64,000 nt of DNA from Hymenopus coronatus (Eukaryota > Arthropoda > Insecta > Mantodea > Hymenopodidae). The translations under genes and the position numbers were made by a program. A model generated the notes under the pieces. That model did not search any database, was not told the origin of the DNA, and was given only the letters and a program-made list of their open reading frames with translations. Below, one piece after another: positions 21,030 to 31,051 of the stretch; within the stretch, counting starts at the first letter, position 1, and each line of letters begins with the position of its first letter. The stretch covers positions 33,193,501 to 33,257,500 of the forward strand of contig CM060883.1 in NCBI GenBank assembly GCA_030762935.1. The letters are read 5' to 3'.

Positions 21030-21877
21030 CCAAAATTTTCAATTTCCATTTCCATGTTATTATGCGGTTCCCTGAATAAAAAAGCTTGTGTGTTGCATTC
21101 ACACGACTTTCTCTAGCTGTTCTGCAAAAAAAAATCTTACAAAAGATTATGTCCTACCTACGTCAAGCTATAGAGATAAACATTACCAAAACTGTACTAT
21201 TTAGTCTCTTATAAGCAGAAGGGAGATAACGAAATATGCCGGCTAAATCGATAGTCAAATCTTTTAAAAACCGGTCGATATATGAACAATTGAAGTTCGT
21301 TTCGCTTTCCATTTCAAGAAAAACAAAAGAGAGATGAAACGAAATGCTGCCTCGTTTAAGAAGAAGCGTAGTTTGACATGTATAGAGTAACAAGGAATAT
21401 TTCGGAAACGGTCAACTCTGCAACAAAAATATATATGACATAAATTGGATATATATACACACACATTTTTAATTGGCTTCAAATTTAAACCATTTAAATA
21501 TTTCTCAATCCGGAAGTCATTTTTCCTTTCATCTTTCTTTTGTTTTACAGCTGACCAGTGAACTGAATGCAGGTTTGTTTTAGGTTTGACTAGCGCTTTA
21601 GCCTAATGTAATCCTTTATTTCCCTTCTACTCACAATGAAGCAAGTAACAAAGATAATTCTTCTACTGTTTATCTCGATTAGTATTACGTAGATGAAAGA
21701 ATAGCATTTATAAGAATATCTTGTGGAATAGCTAGAGAAAGTAATGTGAATGGAGCATGTCAAAATTTTTATTCTGGGGCCTCAAAACAATGTATTTCCG
21801 GCGAAGTCTCAGCTTCGAATATTTGTATAAATACAATAAATACTTGCTTAACTTCTTTATGTAATAGACAAAAGTAA
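21030..21877 (+). mobile_element. Rearranged Family A cluster
   Basis: Four pieces lie in a row. A weak reverse arm ends GGTTCCCTGAATAAAAAA (about 21030-21083). The 5' half of a forward copy follows (21084-21460). A reverse 3' part contains CTTTAGCCTAATG and ends at GGAGCATGTCA (about 21590-21770). A forward 3' tail closes it (21772-21877, with GTATTTCCGGCGAAGTCTC and ending AAAAGTAAAAA). The last two pieces mirror the first two. Confidence 0.65.
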
Positions 21878-22249
21878 AAAGTCTACCAGGTATTAGTTTT
21901 TGAGCAATACACTATCAAATAACCAATTAAAATCCGTTCTCATTGATAAATACAGCACCATAGAGCATGCACGTAAGCTGAATGGCTCTCATACCTAATA
22001 ATTATTGCCGGCGCAAAACTTCTGGAATCGTGACCCTGACCGCCAACCCAGCTATCGAGCCTAGCTTATCGGGGTTTGTGTTATGATACTTTGCTTACTT
22101 AAAATCACAGCGCGCAAACTTTATACAGTCTGCATTGAAAGTGTTCCGCATATGTTTGTATGCAACATGGGCAGTAAATAGCGTTCGTTTTATTTTTTTT
22201 AACCATGGCTCCTACGTTTTCAAAGTTAAGTGGCAAGGTATTACATAGA

Positions 22250-22790
22250 GCAGAGAAATAATTGCAAATCTCCTTGACTTCATGAAACAAGAGATGAAGG
22301 AAGAAAATGTATGTTCCCCGAGTTCTTCAAAAGCCTGCAGAAAGTGAATGAAAGAGTAGCCAAGGCAACTGATATTTCACTGAGTTCCGTTACCAGGGTT
22401 CTCAATGATAAGAAAGAAAGAAAAATAAAACTTAATATAACACCTTTAAATTAAAGGATGTGGAGCAGTTGTGTTGCCAGCGAATTGTAGAAATTGGCAG
22501 GCCAGAATGGGAAAATGTATGTCGACATATTGAGAACATTGAAAATCATTAGAAAGAATTCTAGAAAATCAAATAGAAAGAATTCTAATCCAGGATAATT
22601 GGTGCAGAAAGTGGCGATAACGTTGATGATGACAATGACGAGCGAAGACGAAGGACTATCAGGTGCGGAAGAATTGGAGGCAGTTGACGTTGTTTATATA
22701 GTAGGCCATTTGTATAATAGATGTTTTGTAGATATGAATATACACATGTTTATCAGTGCAGCGCCGTATAGTGCAGGTGCATAAGAGGTG
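22250..22790 (+). pseudogene. DDE transposase relic (N- and C-terminal ends only)
   Basis: Around 22310-22440 one frame reads MFPEFFKSLQKVNERVAKAT then DISLSSVTRVL, a helix-turn-helix like those at the N-terminus of many insect transposase-like proteins. From 22457 another frame reads CQRIVEIGRPEWENVCRHIE, then several stops, then GAESGDNVDDDNDE and, after a shift, TSEDEGLSGAEELEAVD. That is an acidic tail typical of the C-terminus of the same kind of protein. The catalytic middle is absent. The family assignment is from memory of such layouts and is tentative. Confidence 0.5.
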
Positions 22791-22809
22791 AGGCACTCTT
22801 ACAGCATGC

Positions 22810-23487
22810 ATGAATCGACTGGTGATCTGCTTATCTGAAAGTACAACTCGCTTCCTAGCTCGAATCGTTCACGGAAACCAATCTCTAATTAGGGCAGTCT
22901 GCTACCGTGAACAGTTGCGAATGGAAGGTAATTCGATGTGGGCATCAAAATTAAAGAAAAGGCTGGAAACCATTGGGATGGGAAACATTTGGATGGCGGG
23001 GCAGGAAAACAGGCGGAGTGTTTGGAGAAAAATTAAGAACCGCCTCTGTAATATTGACAGACAGCAAATAATTGCGCAATGCACAGAGAAGGTGTCATTA
23101 GAAGTACAGTCTGGGCTAAAATTGGAGTGGGGTATGGAGCAATACATCAAAACAGGTACCAAACTCATTAGAGAGGGGCTCGCGTGGATTAGACTAGGAG
23201 CATGGAGGAGCACGAAAATTTCTGACGAGAATGGTACGAGAATCTGTCCCATTTGCGAGGAAGAGTCGTGGACTCACATCTTGTCAAGATGTAGGGGTAC
23301 GGAGGAATGGCGGAAAAAATATTTACCGCGATTTTTTACCACTGCGAATGTAGGACTAGAAGCATGCTGGATGCTACTGGCAGGCACGGAAAACATGGAC
23401 GGGCTAAGTAAATTTATACTTAAGGCAAGACAGCTGAGATCTGAGGAGACTGCCAATAGAGAAGGGGGGGGGGATAAGATCAACTAA
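22810..23487 (+). pseudogene. Non-LTR retrotransposon ORF2, C-terminal end (5' truncated)
   Basis: The 225-residue frame is the longest in the window. Near its end it carries CPICEEESWTHILSRC, a C-x2-C-x7-H-x4-C zinc knuckle as found at the C-terminus of Jockey/R1/LOA-type ORF2 proteins. The preceding GLAWIRLGAWRS fits the same position, and Trp/Arg-rich helices precede that. No reverse-transcriptase YADD box remains, so the copy is 5' truncated, as is usual for LINEs. The ATG at 22810 is just the first Met and not a genuine start. The open frame lacks stops, which suggests a younger copy than the LINE at 63137. Confidence 0.75.
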
Positions 23488-23912
23488 ACAAAAGTGACTA
23501 GAATGTTCTACATATATATTATGTCATACTTAGGTCACTATTGTGCTATAGTTTTATATATGGTGTATATATTATGTGTATATATGCCTTTTAAGTGTAG
23601 TTATCTATTATAAGAGGGTGCATTTATGAAAATGCACTCTTGCGCTGTAAATTTAAATTTCTATATTTGAATATCTTTGTATTTTTATTTTTGGGTTCAC
23701 TTTTAATTCTTTATTGTTGTTTAATATTGCTTTTGACTGTGTATTACCTTGTCTTTTTATTTTCATGTTTACTCTTTTAATTCTTTGTTGTTGTTGTTTT
23801 AATATTGCTTGTAATGTGTATTACAAAAGCACGTACGATCTGTGGACCCGTTGAAATTCTATGTATGATATTGCTATGTCAATAAATACACTTATTCATT
23901 CATTCATTCATT
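23488..23912 (+). mobile_element. LINE 3' untranslated region with (ATTC)n tail
   Basis: After the ORF stop come about 400 AT-rich bases and a tail of about five ATTC units at 23893-23912. A simple-repeat tail rather than poly(A) occurs in several insect LINE clades. I could not identify a matching target duplication upstream of 22810. Confidence 0.65.
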
Positions 23913-24264
23913 AAGGTTTTCACATGTCTAGATCTGTTGCAACAGTAATATCAACAAAATTTCGACTATAATGTTGTTATATGCATGGAAGTTTGTGGTG
24001 ACCGCTTCCGTATTAGCAACATGGAAGATGCCTGCAGGAAATGGTGCAGATGCAAGATAACACCTCCAGAAAAGCAGTCTTAACTTAACCTCGGAGAACA
24101 TGCAAATAACTCAACAGCATCATCGATTGTGGGGTTTCCGCCGGCATCTACTTCTGCGCATGTGCGGATGGCTACACCTGTGATAAGTAAAGTTGGCTTA
24201 GACCTTTATTGTTAATATAAAAAATTCCTAATGTCTCTTAGACAAACTCCAGCTCACAGCGCTA
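23913..24264. other. Unassigned spacer
   Basis: There is no recognisable repeat or coding motif. Confidence 0.45.
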
Positions 24265-25061
24265 GTTACTTTCTCTACACGTACTATGTACATAGTGTAT
24301 AGAGAAGGTATTGAATTGCACCTAAAATTCCATACCAAGATTTCACCGAAAATACATGTTTTGGGTTCCTCTGAATCTCCCCCCCCAAAAAAAAGTATTT
24401 TTAGAAAAATGTCCGTGTGTGTGGGGGGGGGCAGCATAGCTCAAAACGCAAAGATCGTTAATTTGGTACCTTCCAAGGATGTGACACGAAGATTTTCAGG
24501 AAAATCCCCCCACCCAAAAATACCCTTTACATGGAAAAAATGTCGAAAAATTTAATTTTATCAAAAATGGCTCTAACGATGTTGATTAAAATAACGTATA
24601 ATTAAGTTATTTATCTGAAAAAAAAAAATGTATATGTTGAATTTTCTGGGAATAGCTTCTGAAGACTACCTTATTCTGGATGAACTTTACGGAATTTTTC
24701 ATAACTGCTAAACCGTAAGAGATGGACAAAAACTTACCACACAAAAAATGTAGAGGACGTTAGAACACACAATTTATGTTATATACATTTTTTTCGTGGA
24801 ATTAATCGTTTTTGAGATACTCTTTGTTGGTTTCAACTTTGAAAAACATACTTTTCTCATACAGGAATTTGCCAACTCCTTCCTGTCCATACAAACAAAG
24901 GAACATCAGTCACATAGCAACCAGCTTTTGACTATAAATTTAACCTATGGCACTTTAATGTTTTTTCTCGGTTAGCACGAAGTAAATAGAAGCATAAGCT
25001 TTTTTAACAATAATTTGTTGCAGAGATGTAGAGAAAGTCTTGTAAATGAAACACATCTGAT
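24265..25061 (-). mobile_element. Family A, complete reverse copy
   Basis: It runs from TTACTTTCTCTACACGTAC to AATGAAACACATCTGA. The flank next to the palindrome end is GCGCTAG rather than an A-run. This shows that AAAAA at that end is not an obligatory target duplication and limits the element end to about GTAA. C8 and G8 runs occur near 24380 and 24423. Confidence 0.87.
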
Positions 25062-25256
25062 TTTTTTTCATGTAGTGCTAATATTTGGCAACTCTTATAC
25101 AAATTACAATCGATTACAATTTTAGGGGCTCGCTGTTGTCTTATTCTCCAAACACAATTAAGATAGTGTGAAAGCATGGTGCTTAAAATCTAGGAGCTTA
25201 GGTTCCCCCCCTCTTAATTCATTTTCGCCACTTTCTCTACTACTTACATTACGTAG

Positions 25257-25575
25257 TCGGCTTACCCTCCCCTTAGGACTTACAAGTGGGTGCCTAGTGG
25301 TCAGAAGCCTGTCGGGGAGCCAACGGCACGTAACCAAAGAACATGGAACAAGTGGTCGGCCTGTAGCCAAACATGAGGAAGTGGATGATATGAAGTAAAA
25401 GCGAAAACAGATGATGAAGTGGAGGAATGAGCGGCTGGGGAAGGCGGAAGATCCGGAGAAAACCCGCCCAGAAGCCGTTTCGCCCACCACAAATGCTACA
25501 CGTGGACGCCTAGGACCGTACTTGGGCCGCCTTGGTGGGAGGCGAGCGGTCTAACCACTCTGCCACGGCGTCGCC
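25257..25575 (-). mobile_element. SINE-2 with Ser/Leu-like tRNA head
   Basis: On the minus strand it starts GGCGACGCCGTGGCAGAGTG, a near-perfect A box (TGGCAGAGTGG), then GTTAGACCGCTCGCCTC, recalling a class II tRNA such as tRNA-Ser or tRNA-Leu. The B box is decayed. TTCTCTACTACTACTACGTA on the right resembles the left flank at 25233-25255, an imperfect target duplication of about 20 bp. Confidence 0.8.
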
Positions 25576-25873
25576 TTCTCTACTACTACTACGTATAGTA
25601 AATATGGATGCTATTGTATTGCACCCAAAACTTCGATGTCTAGATTTCACCGGAAACATGTTTTGAAACCCCTGAATTAAAAAAAAGAAATGAGTGTTTC
25701 ATTCTCATAGCTTTCTCTACTTATTCTGTAACAAAATATTCTTGCAAAAGCTAAATCTTCTATCTACTTCTTGCTAATCGAGATAAACGTTAGCTGAAAT
25801 GTTCGTTTTATTTACCTCCTTATAAGAGAATGCAAATAAGGAAATACACTAGGCTAAAGCGATACACAAAATA

Positions 25874-26550
25874 CAGAGTGATTTATGTAGAACTGACACA
25901 TTTCATTCTTTAATTACTCCGTTGGAAATTCATTCAATGACCCAATTTTAGCACAAATTAAGCAGAATGTTCTGGAGTTTCGATTTCTTGTCACTAGATG
26001 CGCAGATGTTTATGTTTTATTCCTAATTCCATTGTTGGCAGCTGTTTCGACATTTTGTTCTTGTAGTCAACGTGAAAATGCAGTACGATGTAGAGCTGAA
26101 CTAAGGATATGTTCAGCAAGATTGCGCTACATGCCATATATCAAATGAATCCATGAACCTAATTGCAAGTTTCTTTGACGACCGGATAATTTCCAGGAAC
26201 CTGTGGCCACCGAGATCTCCGGATTTGACATCAGCGGACTACTTTCTATGGAGTTACTTAAAAGACAGGGTTTACGCCACACGTCCCCAGACATTGGACG
26301 ATCTGAAGCTCAGCATCACAAAGGAGATTCAAGCTATTGACAACAGAGTCCTCCAACGAGTGGCCAGTAACATGGAACGACGTGTTGAGTTATGCCTTAT
26401 GCAGGATGGAGGACATTTTCAACATTTGCTATAGAGGTAAATAATCTCCCCAAATTCCTCTACAATTTAGGTATAATAAGGCAGGGCTAGCATAACACGT
26501 TTTGAAGCAATTAATGAAAGAAATGTGTCAGCTCTATATAAATCACCCTG
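25874..26550 (+). mobile_element. Mariner-like element, 677 bp, nested in Family A
   Basis: TA flanks at 25872-25873 and 26551-26552. The inverted ends are CAGAGTGATTTATGTAGAAC (left) and CAGGGTGATTTATATAGAGC (right), continuing through TGACACATTTC. The host sequence rejoins across the TA. It is internally deleted. Confidence 0.9.
26100..26434 (+). pseudogene. Mariner-like transposase, C-terminal part
   Basis: The frame is open from just after a stop at 26101 (GYVQQDCAT) and includes the Met at 26153. QQD carries the second catalytic Asp, and WPPRSPDLTSADYFLW carries the third, 38 residues later. LKDRVYATRPQTLDDLKLSI and the C-terminal DGGHFQHLL follow, ending at a natural stop. The N-terminal helix-turn-helix domains and the first catalytic Asp are missing. 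The D-to-D spacing and the WPPRSPDL block place it with the protein at 16085 rather than with the DD34D relic at 10953. Confidence 0.85.
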
Positions 26551-26551
26551 T

Positions 26552-26714
26552 ACTTTAAAAGCTTAAAGATTTGAAGCTTTCTCAGTGTTGATTATTACAC
26601 GTGACTTCACGAGCTAGATTGAAAGACCACAAACTCAAGATGGTCGAAAGCTTGGATTTCTTTGATTCCAATCTATGTTGCTATACCGTGAAGTCGTCAG
26701 TAACTTTAAAAGCT
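26552..26714. repeat. Small insertion flanked by 12-bp direct repeats
   Basis: ACTTTAAAAGCT occurs at 26552-26563 and 26703-26714, and Family A sequence continues on both sides. The 139 bp between contain GACTTCACG (near 26611) and its inverse CGTGAAGTC (near 26688). It looks like a tiny insertion with a duplicated target. Confidence 0.6.
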
Positions 26715-27005
26715 GGTTGTTAGGTGTTTGAAATTCGGCTCTCTTTGTGCATGATAAAGAGTAAAATAAAAAGGAATGACAAACTCCCGTTTGAGAAAAT
26801 GTAACATATTTCAAAATATAACAGGGAATATCTCAGAAATGATTAACCTCAAGGGGAAAACATGTACATGAAGTAACGTGTTTTAATGAGATCTACTTCT
26901 CTGTATAGCAACCTTTTATCAACTCTTACGGTTTACGAGTTATCAAAAGCCCTCAAGAATGAAGGTCTTCAGAGGTTATCCCCAGAAAATTCAAAATATA
27001 CATTG

Positions 27006-27384
27006 TCGTGGAAACTACAAGGATTGCATCAGGGTTTCCATGCGAGATAACTTCTGAGTTGCCATATTACTGGCAGTAAATCTAAACTTAGAATCATGGG
27101 TTAGAATTGAACTCAGAACCTTGGACACAGATAACAGAGGGAAAATTTATGCCGTTAATGTAAGTGAATCTGTTAAAAATTCTTCGACAAGAAGCTTTAA
27201 GTAAGACAGCCCTTCCTATGCTGGCCATGCTATTAAATAATTCGCCATTAGAGCTAATCTCCCGAACTTTGCACACATTATTTTTGAGGCCTTCTTGTGC
27301 TATTTACTCTCCGTGTATGGAGAACTTACACCCTCCTTATAAGCCAGCGGCTGAGGTCAGATAATTGTTGAGGAACAGACGGAC
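27006..27384. other. Unassigned spacer
   Basis: I see no repeat or reliable coding motif here. The 66-codon frame at 27164-27364 is unsupported. Confidence 0.4.
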
Positions 27385-27635
27385 TCTGGATCAGAGAGAC
27401 TAGCCAGGAAGATGATCGATGCCTCCTGGTATGAGGGCGATGAAGATCACAAGAAAGGAAAGGTGATTATGGAGCAATTGGTGGAATGTATGGCGGATAA
27501 CCCAGAGAAAACCCACACAGAAACCGCTTTGTTCACGACAACAAACCCTACATACGCTCCCCTAGGGTCGAACTCCGGCCGCCGTGGTGAGAGTCGAGCG
27601 GTCTACGCATTCAGTCACGGCAGCGCCGGATTTGA
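27385..27635 (-). mobile_element. SINE-2, reverse copy
   Basis: GAGAAAACCCACACAGAAACC, GGGTCGAACTCCGGCC and GAGTCGAGCGGTCTACGC align with the SINE at 25257. On the minus strand the head is GTGACTGAATGCGTAGACCG with a weakened A box. It abuts another SINE directly. Confidence 0.72.
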
Positions 27636-27903
27636 ATATCTAGTTCGTGAGTTCACCGCAATGTCATGGTGACAAGGTATCTGTGAGTCACCCGCAGATG
27701 GCACTGTAGGACGAAATCACGACTTGCGGACGCGACATCACGGAATCTTGCCCAGCAACCTTCTTCTTTCAAGGCATGGGGTTCTTCCCTTCCGAAGGAA
27801 GCCAAGCTAGAGATTTTTTCATCACCCTCCGCCAGGTTTGAACCTACAATCTTGAGTTTTAGAGGCAAGGAAGGTAACTAATCACTGCATAACGGAGGGC
27901 GAC
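27636..27903 (-). mobile_element. SINE-1b with intact tRNA-like head
   Basis: Read on the minus strand, the head is GTCGCCCTCCGTTATGCAGTG with a B box GGTTCAAACC, then CTTCCTTCGGAAGG, as in SINE-1. The rest of the body (GATTTCGTCCTACAGTG, CTGCGGGTGACTC) differs from SINE-1 and matches the headless copies at 2468, 3446 and 34705. It shows that those bodies belong to a SINE that shares the SINE-1 head. Confidence 0.78.
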
Positions 27904-28082
27904 ATTAATGGTAATATTAATAGAGTAAGCACTTTAGGCCTTTAGCTTCATTTGTGCACAGATAATGATAACATTAGATTAGAAAGAATTCTGTAGGTTC
28001 GTTTAGACCAGGAAGCCACTGAACATAGAACTTGTCAAGGGATATACATGTATACATATGTTTATATAATACGAAAAAAAAA

Positions 28083-28957
28083 TTGATGTGTTCCATTCAC
28101 ATGACTTTCTCTACATCTCTGCAACAAATTATTGCTAAAAAGCTTATTGTTCTATTTACTTAATACTAATCGAAAAAAAATGTAGAAATAGTCTTATTGC
28201 TTGCTTCCTTGTAAGTAGAAGCGAAATAAGGGAGTACCATAAGTTAAAGTGGTAGTCAAAAGCTGGTTGCTATGTCAATGAAGTTCCTTTGTTTTTTATG
28301 AACAGGAGTTAACTAAGTCCTGTGGGAGAAGAGTATAAGTTTTTAAAGCTGAAACCAAAAACAAGAAATATCTCATAAACGATCAACTGCATGAAAGAAA
28401 TGCATATAACATAAATTTTGTGTTTTAAAGTGCTCTACATTTTTTGTGTGTTAAGTTTTTTTTCTATCTCTTACGGTTTAGCAGTTATACCAAATTCCGT
28501 AAAATTCGTCCAGAATAAAGTATTCCTCAGAGGCTATTCCCTGAAAATGCAAGATATTTATTTTATTTGACAGATAAATATCCTTAATATATGGATATTG
28601 TAACCAAAATCGTTAGAGCCATTTTTTATAAAATCCAAATTTTGGAAAAAGATTCCATGTAAAGGGTAGTTTGGGGAGGGGGAATTTTTCTCAAGGACTT
28701 CGTGTCGCACCCCTAGAAGATACCAAAATTAAATACCATGTTTGGTATTTTACTAAGTTCTCGTTTTTGAGTTATCGTGTTCACAATCACACGGACACAC
28801 ACACACACACTCACGGACCTTTTTGTGAAAATGCTTTTTTTGGATACCGGGGACCTTAAAACATATATTTCCGGTGAAATCTCGGTATTGAATTTTTGGG
28901 TGGAGTGCAATACCTTCTCTATACACTATGTACATAGTACGTGTAGAGAAAGCAAAA
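28083..28957 (+). mobile_element. Family A, complete forward copy (875 bp)
   Basis: It starts TTGATGTGTTCCATTCAC after a run of nine A and ends GTGTAGAGAAAGCAAAAA. It belongs to the subfamily with GAGTTATCGTGTTCAC and has a (CA)n tract at 28797-28811. The palindrome at 28918-28945 is almost perfect. Confidence 0.9.
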
Positions 28958-29702
28958 ACCAATGTATAAAGCTCTAGTGCTAAAAGCACGGGCTACAAAA
29001 ACAGCACAATTGACATATAATCACACCATTTTCTTTTGAGGCCTGTACGCCACTGCACTATACTTAATGTGTTCTATAAAAGCATATGTACTTCCTTTTT
29101 TTTTTTTTTTTTTTTTTTTTTGCTTGCCCATAAACAAAGAGTATCAAAAATGAATTATCGACATAATAGTTACTATTAGTAATTATATACAACTAAAATA
29201 TGATTATTAAAATGTGTATCTGAATGTCAAAAAGCTATTGAACTGAGAAAACAAATACAAAGATATTATTAGAATGTTTCCCATTCAGGTATTTAGAAGG
29301 ACCCATGACAAAAAGTAGAATTCTGTATTCGCTGGTTCTTTTGTGCTCCCCTGCTTAGGAATTCAAAATTTTGTCTTTTGCAGCTTAGGAAATACGAATT
29401 TGAATTTTGTTGTAGGCACCAAGTTTGTTTACGTATTAACTACATACCAATTACAATCAACTGTAGACTATGTGCAAATTCGTTGCTGACCTAATTAATT
29501 TGCTACCTCAGTTAAACAAAGCCCCCGGGGCTTATAGATCGACTGGATAGCTATCATTAGCTCTTGCTTCCTTCTCCCTTATCTCCCTTGTGACCTCTAT
29601 TTCTCGTTCCGTTTATCTTCCTAATTCATTTTTATTTCATCCTGCTCAGGAACTCTCCCCTGTGCTGCTATGTTTTTATAAAGAAAATTTAGATATTAAA
29701 TA
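28958..29702. other. Unassigned spacer with poly(T)
   Basis: A T26-like tract lies at 29096-29121. The rest shows no repeat match or coding motif. Confidence 0.5.
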
Positions 29703-30466
29703 TATGTTGTGTTCCATTCAATGACTATCTCTACCTCCACTGCAAACAAACTGTTCTTGCAAAAGATGAATTTATCTAGACTATGCTAATCTAGATAAAC
29801 ATAAACAGAAATTGACATACTACTTAGTTTCTTGAAAGTAGAAGGCAAATAACGGAATATTCTAGACTAACGCGATATTAAACCTTATAAAACCTATCAC
29901 TATGTGAAATTGAAATTAGATTTTCTTTGCGTAAAACAACAGATATGAAACGAAAGAGACTTCCCCTTCAAATTGATAGCTCTAGAAAAAGTTATCACAT
30001 TAAATTGCGTATTTAAACGAGGTCTGTGTTTTTTATAAAATAGGTTTTTCCTCTTACTGTTTATAAGTTGTATAAAAAGACACTGGTCTTATTCAAGATA
30101 TACACTTCATTTGTAATGAAAATATCTTGAACATTTGATGTTTTAATCAAAATTTTCGAAATTTTTTCCAGGTAAAGGATAGTTGGGGTGGGGGTATTTG
30201 CTTGAAAATTTGCATGTTGCATCTCTGAAATATACTAAACTTAAATACCAAGTTTGACATTTAACCGACTTTTTGTTTCCGAGCTATGATGTCCAAAAAC
30301 AAACACATACACAATTTTCTAAACATTATTTTTATTTTATTTATTTATTTATTTGGGGGAGACTTAAGGGGATACCCTGGTGCATTCTCGGTACCAAATT
30401 TTTGGGTGGAATGCAATATTTTCTGAATCTACCTTGTACGTTGTACATACGTGTTAGATAAAGTAA
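29703..30466 (+). mobile_element. Family A, old diverged forward copy
   Basis: It starts TATGTTGTGTTCCATTCAAT and ends GTTAGATAAAGTAA. The palindrome has drifted to CTTGTACGTTGTACATACG, and the hairpin is of the older GCTAATCTAGATAAAC form. Confidence 0.8.
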
Positions 30467-31051
30467 TACATTCTGTAAAAAGGATCGTTGTCTTTCATAA
30501 ACATGATTGACATGCAGTCTTAAATGTTCTAAAGGATCAAAAACTTCTAAAATTGACATTGTCCGTAAGAAGCTTTCAGCACTGTTACCAAAATCGTGAT
30601 TTATTACCCCAGTTTGACTGATTTCCTCTTTAAACTAAATTATCTCAAAATAACCTATGCTTGTATAATATCGACAGGTATATTTTAAAATGTCTTGCTG
30701 TGTTTACTGTAAACTAGGTGACTGACAGAGCAATAAAAACAAACATGAGGTGAAGAGGGTCGTTAAGAAAAGGTAAGAATTTCTTTGCATTGACAAAAGC
30801 ACCTTTCAACAGGTATACATTGTCCGCGAGTCGCTACCTGGGTTATGTCTGTCATATTTCAGACCTCTTTGACAGCAAAAGTAGCGTTCCGTTGCTTTAT
30901 GACTCTACTTAAAAGTATTTCCGCTCACAATGGCAAAGAGGAAGCACTTCTAGTTTTCTAAGAGTGTGCCATATTCCCTGAAACTTTTATAGTTCACTCC
31001 TGGAGCCCTCAGCAAAACAGTATTATTAAAGCGCTACGATATTACCTTAGA
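30467..31051. other. Unassigned DNA left of the minisatellite
   Basis: No repeat match and no coding motif were found. Confidence 0.45.

Larger units (their letters stand above)
25231..27005 (+). mobile_element. Family A composite with SINE and mariner insertions
   Basis: The inverted 5' arm (25231-25256 and 25576-25687) is split by a SINE. A forward copy starts near 25688 (GAGTGTTTCATTCTC) and is split by a mariner at 25874-26550 and by a small insertion at 26564-26702. It ends at AAAATATACATTGTC near 27005, without its 3' third. Confidence 0.75.

Noticed and set aside
22599..22784. 62-codon open frame as a separate gene
   Set aside because: Its acidic part (SEDEGLSGAEELE) reads as the shifted tail of the transposase relic around it.
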